The notes under the pieces: generated by a model | Told to the model about the DNA's origin: nothing | What the model saw: the letters and a program-made list of their open reading frames with translations, nothing else | Database searches by the model: none | In this document: piece by piece, positions 18,595 to 27,133 of the stretch | How positions within the stretch are numbered: position 1 is the stretch's first letter | How the letters are laid out: each line of letters begins with the position of its first letter | Translations under genes and position numbers: made by a program | Source: Pseudoxanthomonas sp. YR558 | GTDB lineage: Bacteria; Pseudomonadota; Gammaproteobacteria; Xanthomonadales; Xanthomonadaceae | Reading direction: 5' to 3' | Assembly (NCBI RefSeq): GCF_900116385.1 | Contig: NZ_FPCI01000001.1 | Location: forward strand, 868,001-932,000 | Length of the DNA stretch: 64,000 bases

Positions 18595-19140
18595 ATGCGC
18601 TCCCTGACCCTGATCCGCCCCCTGGTCCTGCTGGCCCTGGCATCGCTGACCGTCGCCTGCAGCACCTCGCCACGGCAGGAAGTCGCGCAGGCGCCGCTGA
18701 CCTTCATCGTCGTGCGGCATGCCGAGAAGGCGACCGACGACCCGCAGGATCCGAACCTGTCCGCCGCAGGCCTCGCGCGCGCCGACGCCCTGGCCCGGCG
18801 CCTGCGCGACGCGCCGCTCGTGGCGGCCTATGCCACCGAGTTCCGGCGCACGCAGCAAACCGCGCGTCCGGCCGCCGAGGCACATGGCCTTCCGGTCACT
18901 GCGTACTTCGCACGCGGTCCGGCGGCGGAGAGTGCGGCACAGTGGAAGCAGGCGCACCACGGCGGGACTGTGCTCATCGTCGGCCACAGCAACACCGTGC
19001 CCGACCTGGTCGCAGCGCTGTGCGGCTGCACCACGCAGCCGATGGACGACACCGAGTACGACCGCCTGTCCATCGTCCGCGTGGATGCGGCCGGTCGCGC
19101 GACGCTGGAGATCGAACGCTACGGCGCGACCGTGCCCTGA
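18595..19140 (+). CDS. histidine phosphatase family lipoprotein
   Basis: A 181-residue histidine-phosphatase (phosphoglycerate-mutase-like) protein. An N-terminal signal ending in the lipobox LTVAC (Cys at residue 20) predicts a lipoprotein in the periplasm. The RHG-type motif is VVRHAEK near 40, and the second catalytic His is in IVGHSNTVPDLVAALCG near 138. Such enzymes hydrolyse phosphomonoesters through phosphohistidine; substrate unknown. Start supported by GAGG seven bases upstream. It diverges from the phospholipase D gene and may share its upstream region. Confidence 0.87.
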   Translation: MRSLTLIRPLVLLALASLTVACSTSPRQEVAQAPLTFIVVRHAEKATDDPQDPNLSAAGLARADALARRLRDAPLVAAYATEFRRTQQTARPAAEAHGLPVTAYFARGPAAESAAQWKQAHHGGTVLIVGHSNTVPDLVAALCGCTTQPMDDTEYDRLSIVRVDAAGRATLEIERYGATVP

Positions 19141-19248
19141 CCGCGCGCCTGCCCGGATGGGGGATACGCGCAACGGACCGTTTCCGTATCGTCAGCCGGG
19201 TCGGCGCCAGCTCATGCGATGCTGCGCGCCTCCCACCGAGGACATGCC

Positions 19249-20112
19249 ATGACCACGATCATCGCGCCACGCGTGCACGACTTGGGCGGCGGCTTCAACG
19301 TGCGCCGCGCCGTCCCCAGCCTGCAGGCCCGCAGCGTGGGCCCGTTCGTGTTCGTCGACCACATGGGGCCCGCCGTGTTCGAGCCCGGCCGCGGCATCGA
19401 CGTGCGCCCGCATCCGCACATCGGCCTGGCGACGGTCACCTTCCTCTGGGCGGGCGCGATCAACCACAAGGACACGCTGGGTTCGGAACAGGTGATCTCG
19501 CCCGGCGACGTCAACTGGATGACGGCGGGCCGCGGCATCGCGCATTCCGAACGCACGCCCATCGACGTGCGCACCGGTCGCCACGACGTGCATGGCATGC
19601 AGACCTGGGTCGCACTGCCGAAGTCGTACGAAGAAGTCGCACCCGAGTTCCACCACCATGCGGCCGCGACGTTGCCGGTCGTGGACCGCGCCGGCGCGCG
19701 CCTGCGCGTGATCGCCGGCCGCGCCTACGGCGAGGAGTCGCCGGTGAAAGTCTTCAGCGGCACCTTCAACGTGGCCGTGGACTTGCAGCCGGATGCGGAA
19801 CTCGAGATCGATGCAGGCCACGTCGAGCGCGCGCTCTATGTGCTGGAAGGCGACGCCCAGGTGGACGGCGCCGACATCCCGGAGAAGCATCTGGTGGTGT
19901 TCGACCGCGGCAGCCGCCCCGTGCTGCGGGCCAAGACGCCGATCAAGGGTCTGCTGATGGGGGGCGAACCGCTCGATGCGCCGCGCCACATGTGGTGGAA
20001 CTTCGTGTCCAGCTCGCAGGAGCGGATCGACCAGGCCAAGCAGGACTGGCTGGACGGCCGCTTCGGCCACGTTCCGGGCGAAACCGAGTTCATTCCCTTG
20101 CCCGAGCGCTGA
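19249..20112 (+). CDS. pirin family protein
   Basis: A 287-residue pirin-like bicupin. The N-terminal cupin shows VGPFVFVDHMGPAVFEPGRGIDVRPHPHIGLATVTFLW, whose His pair and Glu-containing loop bind a metal in characterised pirins, followed by DVNWMTAGRGIAHSER. The C-terminal cupin lacks most ligands, as usual. Some pirins have quercetin dioxygenase activity; others act with transcription factors or respond to oxidative stress, so the role here is open. CGAGGA lies six bases before the chosen ATG. A second pirin lies at 21726-22586. Confidence 0.88.
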   Translation: MTTIIAPRVHDLGGGFNVRRAVPSLQARSVGPFVFVDHMGPAVFEPGRGIDVRPHPHIGLATVTFLWAGAINHKDTLGSEQVISPGDVNWMTAGRGIAHSERTPIDVRTGRHDVHGMQTWVALPKSYEEVAPEFHHHAAATLPVVDRAGARLRVIAGRAYGEESPVKVFSGTFNVAVDLQPDAELEIDAGHVERALYVLEGDAQVDGADIPEKHLVVFDRGSRPVLRAKTPIKGLLMGGEPLDAPRHMWWNFVSSSQERIDQAKQDWLDGRFGHVPGETEFIPLPER

Positions 20113-20221
20113 GCCGGGCGGAACAAGCGAAATGTGAGTTCTACAACACTCGCGTTTGAAGCGGGCGCGGCTAACGCAAAGCAAACACTTGCGCCGTTCC
20201 CGTTCCGCTATCGTGCGGCCA

Positions 20222-20235
20222 CCGTCATGTGACGG
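20222..20235 (+). repeat. short dyad upstream of aqpZ
   Basis: CCGTCA, two bases, TGACGG, 25 bases before the aqpZ ATG in a 147-base gap. It could be an operator or a leader hairpin; no named regulator site matches. Confidence 0.3.
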
Positions 20236-20259
20236 GGCACGCACGCATTGGGGGCTGGC

Positions 20260-20982
20260 ATGAGTCTGGCAAAGAAACTCGCGGCGGAATTCCTGGGGAC
20301 GTTCTGGCTGGTACTGGGCGGTTGCGGCAGCGCCGTACTCGCGGCCCACTTCGGTGGCGATGGCAACCCGCTGGGCATCGGCCTGCTGGGAGTCTCGCTG
20401 GCGTTCGGCCTGACGGTGCTGACCGGGGCCTACGCCTTCGGCCACATTTCCGGCGGACACTTCAACCCCGCGGTCAGCGTAGGCCTATGGGCCGGCGGGC
20501 GCTTTCCGGCCCGGGAACTGCTGCCCTACATCGTGGCGCAGGTGGTGGGCGGCCTGGCCGCCGGCTTCATCCTGTTGCAGATCGCGCAAGGCCAACCGGG
20601 CTTCGCGATTGATCCGAACGCAGCGGGCGCGTTCGCCAGCAACGGCTACGGCGCCATGTCGCCGGGCGGGTACACCGTTGCGGCGGCCTTCCTCACCGAA
20701 GTGGTGCTCACCGCCTTCTTCCTGATCGTCATTATGGGCTCGACGCACGGACGGGCCCCGGCGGGCTTCGCGCCCATCGCGATCGGTCTGGCACTGACCC
20801 TGATCCACCTGATCAGCATCCCGGTGACGAATACGTCGGTGAACCCGGCGCGCTCCACCGCCGTCGCACTGTTCGCGGGCCCCACGGCGGTCGGACAACT
20901 CTGGCTGTTCTGGCTGGCGCCGCTGCTGGGTGGGCTGATCGGCGGCATGCTGTATGGCTGGCTGGGCCGCGACCGCGCCTGA
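20260..20982 (+). CDS. aqpZ: aquaporin Z
   Basis: A 240-residue aquaporin, the inner-membrane water channel. Six hydrophobic helices and both half-helices are present, with the two NPA motifs in [11 protein letters not shown] (near 65) and TSVNPARS (near 190). The selectivity-filter residues of AqpZ (Phe, His, Thr, Arg) can be placed, including His in [20 protein letters not shown], so this is a water-selective rather than a glycerol channel. A G-run before the ATG at 20260 serves as ribosome-binding site. Monocistronic, with a hairpin after the stop. Confidence 0.94.
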   Translation: MSLAKKLAAEFLGTFWLVLGGCGSAVLAAHFGGDGNPLGIGLLGVSLAFGLTVLTGAYAFGHISGGHFNPAVSVGLWAGGRFPARELLPYIVAQVVGGLAAGFILLQIAQGQPGFAIDPNAAGAFASNGYGAMSPGGYTVAAAFLTEVVLTAFFLIVIMGSTHGRAPAGFAPIAIGLALTLIHLISIPVTNTSVNPARSTAVALFAGPTAVGQLWLFWLAPLLGGLIGGMLYGWLGRDRA

Positions 20983-20990
20983 ACCCTTGC

Positions 20991-21020
20991 GCGCGCGCCC
21001 GGCCAAGACCGGGCACGCGC
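20991..21020 (+). terminator. terminator-like hairpin after aqpZ
   Basis: GCGCGCGCCCGG and CCGGGCACGCGC pair at 11 of 12 positions around a six-base loop, eight bases after the aqpZ stop. There is no T-run. Confidence 0.5.
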
Positions 21021-21065
21021 GTGACAGGGGGTGTGACTGGGGTCGCCGTTCACGCGTTTAGCGCG

Positions 21066-21094
21066 TTGTTTTGCGGCGCAGCATGGGCTATGGT
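21066..21094 (+). promoter_or_regulatory. promoter of the exported protein at 21225
   Basis: TTGTTT (21066-21071), a 17-base spacer and TATGGT (21089-21094) form a plausible sigma70 promoter. Transcription would start near 21100, giving a leader of about 125 bases. Confidence 0.5.
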
Positions 21095-21101
21095 CGGGCC
21101 A

Positions 21102-21219
21102 TTGCCGGGGGAAAACGGCAACCGACACCGGGGATGACCAAGGGATGGCGCGGGGCCGCAAGGCCTGTCGCGGTGCGCGGACAACGCGGAACCGCCCGAG
21201 AGGGCGACCATCCAGGGGA
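21102..21219 (+). promoter_or_regulatory. structured 5' leader with a cloverleaf-like fold
   Basis: By eye the leader contains a 5' hairpin (TTGCCG 21102-21107 with CGGCAA 21116-21121). A closing stem GGATGG (21143-21148) with CCATCC (21208-21213) then encloses three hairpins. Hairpin A is CGCG 21149-21152/21169-21172 with an inner GGCC-GCAA-GGCC. Hairpin B is CGCG 21176-21179/21185-21188. Hairpin C is CGCCC-GAGA-GGGCG at 21193-21206. Two loops are GNRA tetraloops. The ribosome-binding AGGGGA starts at 21214, directly after the closing stem. GC-rich DNA folds easily, so this is a candidate only; it matches no riboswitch class I can name. Confidence 0.4.
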
Positions 21220-21224
21220 ATGCC

Positions 21225-21686
21225 ATGAAGATCGTCATCGCCGCCAGCCTCTTCCTTGCCTCCGCCGCCGCATGGGCGCAGCAAGCACCGCCGTGCCCTT
21301 CCCTACCGGCCAGCGCCGGATTGCAGTGGGAACAGCGCGTGGATGCCAACTTCATCGCCTGTAAAGCCGTCGCCACCGATGGACGCCAGGTCCTGAACGT
21401 GATGCTGACCTCGCGCGATCCGAAGATCCGCCTGGAGCGTCGTCTGCGCGAAGAGGAGAGCACGTTCTCCGGCGAGGAAATCTTCTGGTATCGGCCTGAC
21501 CTGGCTGGTCAGGAAATCTCGCCCGCGATGGCATCGCGCCGCATCACCGTCGTCGAGTTCGACGACGACCGGTACGCGCAGGTGTGGATCAACGCGAATT
21601 CGCCCGAGGAGCTCGGCACGCTGATCTCGCTGGCCCAGCAACTCGACGTACGCGCCACCAGCGCGCAGTTGTCCGTCGGCAACTGA
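21225..21686 (+). CDS. hypothetical exported protein
   Basis: A 153-residue protein with a clear signal peptide (MKIVIAASLFLASAAAWAQQ, cleavage after Ala near 18) and therefore periplasmic or secreted. The mature part has two Cys residues (PPCPSL and FIACKA), perhaps forming a disulfide, and no recognised domain. AGGGGAATGCC precedes the ATG. It is monocistronic, with its own promoter and a roughly 125-base structured leader, and a strong hairpin follows the stop, so the gene appears to be individually regulated. Function unknown. Confidence 0.75.
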   Translation: MKIVIAASLFLASAAAWAQQAPPCPSLPASAGLQWEQRVDANFIACKAVATDGRQVLNVMLTSRDPKIRLERRLREEESTFSGEEIFWYRPDLAGQEISPAMASRRITVVEFDDDRYAQVWINANSPEELGTLISLAQQLDVRATSAQLSVGN

Positions 21687-21695
21687 TGACCGCCA

Positions 21696-21714
21696 GGCGG
21701 GACAGCGTCCCGCC
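21696..21714. terminator. bidirectional hairpin between convergent genes
   Basis: GGCGGGAC, AGC, GTCCCGCC: a perfect eight-base stem with a three-base loop in the 39-base gap between the exported protein and the minus-strand pirin. No T-run. Confidence 0.55.
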
Positions 21715-21725
21715 CTGCGCGTCGC

Positions 21726-22586
21726 TCAGAAACGGCCTTCCTGGAAATCCACGAAGGCCTGCATCAGTTCCTGTCGGGTGTTCATGACGAACGGGCCGTG
21801 GCGCATCACCGGTTCGCGCAACGGACGGCCTGCCACCGCGATCACACGCGCAGGACGACTGCCTGCATGCACCTGCAGCACTTCGCCGCCACCGAGCACG
21901 CCCATTTCGTGGGTATCCAGCGGCCGCGCTTCGTCGCCCTCACCCACGGTGAGCGCGCCTTCGAACACGTAGGCGAACGCGTTGTGCCCGGCCGGCAATG
22001 CGTACTCCCACGCCTTGCCCGCGTCGAGCGCGATGTCGAGGTACACCGGATCGGTGGCAGGCTGCGAAATCGGTCCCTGCACGTCGCCGACACGGCCTGC
22101 GATCACCTTCACCTCAACACCTGCCGCCGGCTTGGCGATCGGAATACGATCGGGAGCGAACTCCTGGTACTTCGGCGCCGTCATCTTCTCGCGTGCCGGC
22201 AAGTTCACCCAGAGCTGGAAGCCGCGCATGCGGCCGGATTCCTGCTCCGGCATTTCCGAATGCACCAGGCCACGCCCGGCCGTCATCCACTGCACCGCGC
22301 CCGGCGTCAGCAGACCTTCGTTGCCATGGTTGTCGCGATGGCGCATGCGGCCATCGAGCATGTAGGTGACCGTTTCGAAGCCACGGTGCGGATGCTCCGG
22401 GAAACCCGCGAGATAGTCCTCCGCCTTGTCCGTGCCGAATTCGTCGAGCAGCAAGAACGGATCGAGATCAGGCAACTCGGGGCCGCCGATCACGCGCGTC
22501 AGCTTGACGCCCGCGCCGTCGGACGTGGGTCGGCCGCGGACGGTGCGGATCACGCGGGCGGGAGTGGTGTCGGTCAGGGTGGCCAT
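21726..22586 (-). CDS. pirin family protein (YhhW-like)
   Basis: A 286-residue bicupin pirin. The N-terminal cupin has LPDLDPFLLLDEFGTDKAEDYLAGFPEHPHRGFETVTYML, in which the His pair and following Glu match the metal site of quercetinase-active pirins, then AVQWMTAGRGLVHSEMPEQ. It differs clearly from the pirin at 19249, which belongs to a different subgroup. Redox or dioxygenase activity is possible; the role is not established. Start at 22586 is preceded on the minus strand by GGAGGCACC, a good ribosome-binding site. Confidence 0.88.
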   Translation of the reverse strand: MATLTDTTPARVIRTVRGRPTSDGAGVKLTRVIGGPELPDLDPFLLLDEFGTDKAEDYLAGFPEHPHRGFETVTYMLDGRMRHRDNHGNEGLLTPGAVQWMTAGRGLVHSEMPEQESGRMRGFQLWVNLPAREKMTAPKYQEFAPDRIPIAKPAAGVEVKVIAGRVGDVQGPISQPATDPVYLDIALDAGKAWEYALPAGHNAFAYVFEGALTVGEGDEARPLDTHEMGVLGGGEVLQVHAGSRPARVIAVAGRPLREPVMRHGPFVMNTRQELMQAFVDFQEGRF

Positions 22587-22702
22587 GGTGCCTCCGGTTC
22601 AATTACGGACAAGATGGCACCGCGCCGCCCGCTTCGGAACGGCAACCACCGTAACCATCCGTTCCACCGATGGATCGTCGCCCGGCGATGTGGGCGCCCG
22701 CC

Positions 22703-24064
22703 TCAGGCCACGTAGACCGACTTGATGTTCATGAATTCGTGGATGCCGTGCTCGGCGAGTTCGCGACCGAAACCGGAGCGCTTGGTGCCGCCGAATGGCA
22801 GGCGCACGTCGCTACGGACGATGGCGTTGACGAACGCCGCGCCGACCTGCAGCTGACGAGCGATCCGGTCGCCGCGATCCACATTGCGCGTCCATACACT
22901 GCCGCCCAGGCCGAAGGTGGTGTCGTTCGCGACCCGCACGGCGTCGGCGTCGTCCTTCACCCGCAGGATGCTGGCGACAGGGCCGAACAGCTCCTCCTCG
23001 TACGCCGGCATACCCGGCGCGACGGCATCCAGGATGGACGCCGGATAGCCTGCGTGCGACGCATCGGGTTCGCCACCGAGCAACACCTGTGCGCCCTTGG
23101 ACACGCTCGCCTGCACCTGCTTGTGCAGTTCGTCGCGCAAGTCCTGCCGGGCCATCGGCGCGAGCGTGGTGGCATCGTCCTGCGGATCGCCCAGCTGCAG
23201 TTTCGCCGCCGCCTCGACGAAACGCTTCACGAATTCATCGGCGATACCTTCCTGCACGATGAAGCGCTTGGCCGCGATGCAGGTCTGCCCGGCATTGCCG
23301 AAGCGCGATGCCACGGCGCCGGCGACGGTCTTATCGAGGTCGGCATCGTCGAGCACGATGAAGGCGTCGCTGCCGCCGAGTTCCATCACGCTCTTCTTCA
23401 GCTGGCTGCCCGCATTGGCGGCGACGGCACGGCCGGCACGCTCGCTGCCGGTCAATGTCACTGCCGCGACGCGCGCATCGCGGATCACTTCGGCGGCCTG
23501 GTCGTTGTCGATGTGCAGCACACCGAACACGCCCGCCGGCACTCCGGCCGCGGACAGCGCCTCGGCGATGACGTCGGCGCAGCGGGGCACGTTGCTCGCG
23601 TGTTTCAACACCGCCACGTTTCCCGCCATGAAGGCCGGTGCGAGGAAGCGGAACACCTGCCAGATCGGGAAGTTCCACGGCATCACCGCCAACACGCAGC
23701 CGATCGGCTCATAGCGGACGTAGCTGCGCTGGCCGTCGGTGGACACCGGTTGGTCCAGCAGATAATCGGCCGCGTGGTCGGCGTAGTAGTCGCAGGCCCC
23801 GGCGCACTTGTCGACTTCGGCCAGGGCTTCCTTGCGCAACTTGCCCATCTCGGCGGTCATGATCCGCTGGATGTCGTCGCGACGGCGGCGCAACTCGGCC
23901 CCGATGGCACGCAACACCTTGCCGCGCTCGGCCAGCGACAGCGCCGCCCACGCGGGGAATGCCTGCTGCGCCGCCGCCAGCGTGGCATCGACCTGTGCCG
24001 ACGTCATCAGCTCATGGCGGTACTCGACCTGCCCGGTCGCGGGATTGATGGTTTCGACAGTCAT
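22703..24064 (-). CDS. succinate-semialdehyde dehydrogenase (GabD-like)
   Basis: A 453-residue aldehyde dehydrogenase of the NAD(P)-dependent succinate-semialdehyde type. Catalytic Glu lies in VMELGGSDAFIVL near 232 and the Cys in GNAGQTCIAAKRF near 266; the cofactor-binding PWNFPIWQVFRFLAPAFMAGN is near 130. It would oxidise succinate semialdehyde from GABA to succinate, the last step of putrescine catabolism. It follows potI on the same strand after 76 bases, at the end of the polyamine cluster, which supports that substrate. Short E. coli Sad/YneI-type length (about 460) fits better than GabD (482). Confidence 0.87.
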   Translation of the reverse strand: MTVETINPATGQVEYRHELMTSAQVDATLAAAQQAFPAWAALSLAERGKVLRAIGAELRRRRDDIQRIMTAEMGKLRKEALAEVDKCAGACDYYADHAADYLLDQPVSTDGQRSYVRYEPIGCVLAVMPWNFPIWQVFRFLAPAFMAGNVAVLKHASNVPRCADVIAEALSAAGVPAGVFGVLHIDNDQAAEVIRDARVAAVTLTGSERAGRAVAANAGSQLKKSVMELGGSDAFIVLDDADLDKTVAGAVASRFGNAGQTCIAAKRFIVQEGIADEFVKRFVEAAAKLQLGDPQDDATTLAPMARQDLRDELHKQVQASVSKGAQVLLGGEPDASHAGYPASILDAVAPGMPAYEEELFGPVASILRVKDDADAVRVANDTTFGLGGSVWTRNVDRGDRIARQLQVGAAFVNAIVRSDVRLPFGGTKRSGFGRELAEHGIHEFMNIKSVYVA

Positions 24065-24140
24065 GGCATCACAGGGTGCATGTAGGTGCCGATCATTGTC
24101 GGCGTTGCGGCGTTAGCGGATCGTGGGCAACGGCGCGCCG

Positions 24141-24989
24141 TCACCCGTTCTCCTGCAGTGCCAGTTGCATGTCGCGCTGGCGGCGCTTCTCCTCGCGGTA
24201 CATGAACCACCAGCCGAGGAAGGCGGCCACGCTCACCACCAGGATCATCAACGTGGCGAGCGCGTTGATCTTCGGGCTCAACCCGAGGCGCACCGACGAG
24301 AACACCTTCATCGGCAGCGTGGTCGAGCTCGGCCCGGCGACGAAGCTGGCGATGACCACGTCGTCCAGCGAGAGGGTGAACGCCAGCAACCAGCCCGAGA
24401 CCAGCGCAGGCGCGATGATCGGCAACGTGATCAGGAAGAACACCTTGATCCTGTTCGCGCCCAGGTCCATCGCGGCCTCTTCCAGCGACTTGTCCAGTTC
24501 GGACAAGCGCGAGGACACGACCACGGTGACGAAGGCCAGGGTGAAGGTCACGTGCGCGATCCAGATCGCGACGATGCCCTTCGGCGCGAAGTAGCCATCG
24601 GTCAGCCCCTGCAACGAAACGAACATCAGCAGGATCGACAAACCGATGATCACCTCGGGCATCACCAGCGGCGCGGTAATCAGCGCCCCGAACAGGGTCT
24701 TGCCGGAGAAGCGGCGCATGCGCGTCATCACCAGCGACGCCATCGTGCCCAGCACGACAGCCGCCGTGGCCGTCCAGAACGCCACCTTGATGCTGACCCA
24801 GGCGGCGTCGAGCATCTGCTTGTCGCGGAACAGCTCGCCATACCACTTGAACGAGAAACCCGACCACACCGTGGCCAGGCGCGACTCGTTGAAGGAGTAC
24901 ACCATCAAGATGAGCACCGGCACGTACAGGAACGCGAACCCCAGGCCGAGCACCGTCCAGTTGACGGCGCGTTGTCCGATCCAGCTCAT
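24141..24989 (-). CDS. potI: putrescine ABC transporter permease PotI
   Basis: A 282-residue inner-membrane permease with six hydrophobic helices and the EAA loop EEAAMDLGANRIKVFFLITLPIIAPAL near residue 175, which contacts the ATPase. It forms the channel with PotH. The ATG overlaps the potH stop by four bases (ATGA), and I use it although the frame stays open far upstream inside potH. RQRDMQLALQENG ends the protein. Clearly homologous to PotI of the E. coli PotFGHI putrescine system. Confidence 0.92.
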   Translation of the reverse strand: MSWIGQRAVNWTVLGLGFAFLYVPVLILMVYSFNESRLATVWSGFSFKWYGELFRDKQMLDAAWVSIKVAFWTATAAVVLGTMASLVMTRMRRFSGKTLFGALITAPLVMPEVIIGLSILLMFVSLQGLTDGYFAPKGIVAIWIAHVTFTLAFVTVVVSSRLSELDKSLEEAAMDLGANRIKVFFLITLPIIAPALVSGWLLAFTLSLDDVVIASFVAGPSSTTLPMKVFSSVRLGLSPKINALATLMILVVSVAAFLGWWFMYREEKRRQRDMQLALQENG

Positions 24990-25900
24990 GTCAGCCTCCC
25001 TTCCATCTCGCGCTGCTGCACCCGGTTGAAGATCAGGATCGGGATCAGCAGCAGGATCAGCATGACGATGGCCACCGCCGACGCCGCAGGCCAGTCGCGG
25101 TTGTTGAAGAACTCGCCCCACAGCACGCGGCCGATCATCAGCGTATCCGGGCCACCAAGAAGTTCGGGGATGACGAACTCGCCCACCGCCGGGATCATCA
25201 CCAGCATGCAGCCGGCGATGATGCCGGCCTTGGACAACGGCAGGGTGATGGTGAAGAACGCCTTCCACGGCTTGGCACCGAGGTCGTAGGCGGCCTCCAG
25301 TAGGCGATGGTCGTGCTTCACCAGGTTGGTGTACAGCGGCAGCACCATGAACGGCAGGTAGCAGTAGACGATACCGATGTACGCCGCCATCGGCGTGTAA
25401 AGGATCTGCAGCGGTTCGTCGATCAGGCCGACCTTCATCAGCAGGTTGTTGAGCAGGCCGTTGTTCTTGAGGATGCCGATCCACGCGTAGACCCGGATCA
25501 GGAACGAGGTCCACGACGGCAACACCACCAGCATCATCGCGATGTTGCGCGTGGACGGCGGCAGGCGCGCGATCACGTACGCGATCGGATAGGCCACCAG
25601 CAACGCGAGGAAGGTGGAGATCGCGGCGATCTTGATCGAACTCAGGTATGCCGCGACGTACTGGGAATCGGTGAACAGCGCGGCGTAGTTGCCCAGGTTG
25701 AGCTTGAGCGTCAGCGCCTCGTCGATGTACTCCAGGATCGGCGTATACGGCGGCATCGCGATCGCCAGCTTGGCGAACGAGATCTTCAGCACGATCAAGA
25801 ACGGGATCGCGAAGAACAGCAGCAACCACAGGTAAGGCACCGAGATCACGCCCCAGCGCGGCCCCGGCAGGCGTTTCTGGAGGGAGCGCAGGATGTTCAT
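24986..25900 (-). CDS. potH: putrescine ABC transporter permease PotH
   Basis: A 304-residue permease with an N-terminal helix (VISVPYLWLLLFFAIPFLIVLKISFA), five more helices, and the EAA loop EAAYDLGAKPWKAFFTITLPLSKAGI near residue 205. Partner of PotI in the membrane complex. Start at 25900 overlaps the potG stop by four bases; GGAG lies six to seven bases upstream. The order potF-potG-potH-potI is that of the enterobacterial putrescine importer. Confidence 0.92.
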   Translation of the reverse strand: MNILRSLQKRLPGPRWGVISVPYLWLLLFFAIPFLIVLKISFAKLAIAMPPYTPILEYIDEALTLKLNLGNYAALFTDSQYVAAYLSSIKIAAISTFLALLVAYPIAYVIARLPPSTRNIAMMLVVLPSWTSFLIRVYAWIGILKNNGLLNNLLMKVGLIDEPLQILYTPMAAYIGIVYCYLPFMVLPLYTNLVKHDHRLLEAAYDLGAKPWKAFFTITLPLSKAGIIAGCMLVMIPAVGEFVIPELLGGPDTLMIGRVLWGEFFNNRDWPAASAVAIVMLILLLIPILIFNRVQQREMEGRLT

Positions 25901-27033
25901 GAGGTCAGCACCACGCCATCGTTGTCGCCCCACCACACCCACACTTCGTCGTTCCAGGTGAGCGCTTCGCTCGCCCAGCGCTGGACATTGGCGAAATTGG
26001 CCATGAACTTGTAACCGCTGGGCAGGCGCACGTGGTAGACCGAGTGGCTGCCGAAGTAGGCGATGTCCTCGATCACGCCCTTGGCCTTGTTGTGCGGCTG
26101 CCGCGGCTCCTGCTTGCCGATGCCCAGCTTCTCGGGCCGCACCGCGAAGGCGACTTCCTGGCCTTCGAAACCCGAAATGCCGTGACCGATGTAGATGGGA
26201 TCCGGCAGCTGCGGCGAGCGGATGGTGACGTAGTTCGCTTCGTCCTCTTCCACCGCGCCCTCGATCAGGTTGACCGAGCCGATGAACTCGGCGGCGAAGC
26301 GGCTGGTCGGCTGCTCGTAGATTTCATCCGGCGTGCCGACCTGGCGGATCCAGCCCTGGTCCATCAGCGCGATGCGGGTGGCCATCGTCATCGCTTCTTC
26401 CTGGTCGTGCGTGACCATCACGCAGGTCACGCCCGACTTCTCGATGATGCTCACCAGCTCCAGTTGCATCTGCGACCGCAGCTTCTTGTCCAGCGCGCCC
26501 ATCGGTTCGTCGAGCAACAGCAGCTTCGGCCCCTTGGCCAACGACCGCGCCAGCGCCACGCGCTGCTGCTGGCCGCCGGAAAGCTGGTGCGGCTTGCGCT
26601 TGGCCAGCTTGCCCAACTGCACCAGCGCCAGCATCTCCTCGACGCGCTTCTTGATCGCGTCCTTGGCGAGTCCGTCCTGCTTCAGGCCGAACGCGATGTT
26701 CTGCTCCACCGTCATGTGCGGGAACAACGCATACGACTGGAACATCATGTTGAGCGGCCGCTCGTACGGCGGCAGGTCGTTGAGCAGTTGGCCGTCGAGG
26801 AAGATCTTGCCGGACGTCGGCTTCTCGAAACCCGCCAGGCAGCGCAGCAGCGTCGACTTACCGCTGCCCGACCCTCCCAGCAACGCGAAGATCTCGCCCT
26901 TGCGGATGGTCAGGTTGGTGTCGTCGACCGCGACGAAGCCGTCGAATTCCTTGCGCACGTCGACGATGCGCAAGTATTCCTGCGCGTTCGCCTTGCCATT
27001 CGGTGCCGCGCCGTTGCCCTGTTCTGCCGCCAT
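25897..27033 (-). CDS. potG: putrescine ABC transporter ATPase PotG
   Basis: A 378-residue ABC ATPase that drives putrescine import. Walker A is GGSGSGKSTLL near 54, the Q-loop is MMFQSYALFPHMTV, the signature LSGGQQQRVALARSL near 150, Walker B LLLLDEPMGALDKK near 172 and the H-loop VTHDQEEAM near 208. A TOBE domain at about 290-370 is regulatory. Start supported by AGGGGAA upstream on the minus strand. A 10-base perfect hairpin stands between potF1 and this gene and probably lowers downstream expression relative to the binding proteins. Confidence 0.94.
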   Translation of the reverse strand: MAAEQGNGAAPNGKANAQEYLRIVDVRKEFDGFVAVDDTNLTIRKGEIFALLGGSGSGKSTLLRCLAGFEKPTSGKIFLDGQLLNDLPPYERPLNMMFQSYALFPHMTVEQNIAFGLKQDGLAKDAIKKRVEEMLALVQLGKLAKRKPHQLSGGQQQRVALARSLAKGPKLLLLDEPMGALDKKLRSQMQLELVSIIEKSGVTCVMVTHDQEEAMTMATRIALMDQGWIRQVGTPDEIYEQPTSRFAAEFIGSVNLIEGAVEEDEANYVTIRSPQLPDPIYIGHGISGFEGQEVAFAVRPEKLGIGKQEPRQPHNKAKGVIEDIAYFGSHSVYHVRLPSGYKFMANFANVQRWASEALTWNDEVWVWWGDNDGVVLTS

Positions 27034-27099
27034 GGAGTTCCCCTGGTCACCGGCGCTGCGTCGGCGCCGGCCGTGGTATGTCGCGTGGATCCGTCGGAT

Positions 27100-27124
27100 C
27101 CGGGGCGGAGGTCGTCCGCCCCGG
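27100..27124 (-). terminator. attenuator-like hairpin between potF1 and potG
   Basis: CCGGGGCGGA, five bases, TCCGCCCCGG: a perfect ten-base stem immediately after the potF1 stop, flanked by another small inverted repeat (GGATCC-GTC-GGATCC at 27087-27101). With no T-run it is more likely an mRNA-stabilising or partial-attenuation element than a full terminator. Confidence 0.5.
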
Positions 27125-27133
27125 CGGCGGCAC

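Noticed and set aside
21102..21219. The leader at 21.1 kb as a GEMM (cyclic di-GMP) riboswitch
   Set aside because: The GEMM core sequence is not found, and the junction layout differs.
24990..25829. Long upstream extension of potI in frame
   Set aside because: The extension lies entirely within potH in another frame and has no permease features; the ATGA overlap and family length fix the start at 24989.
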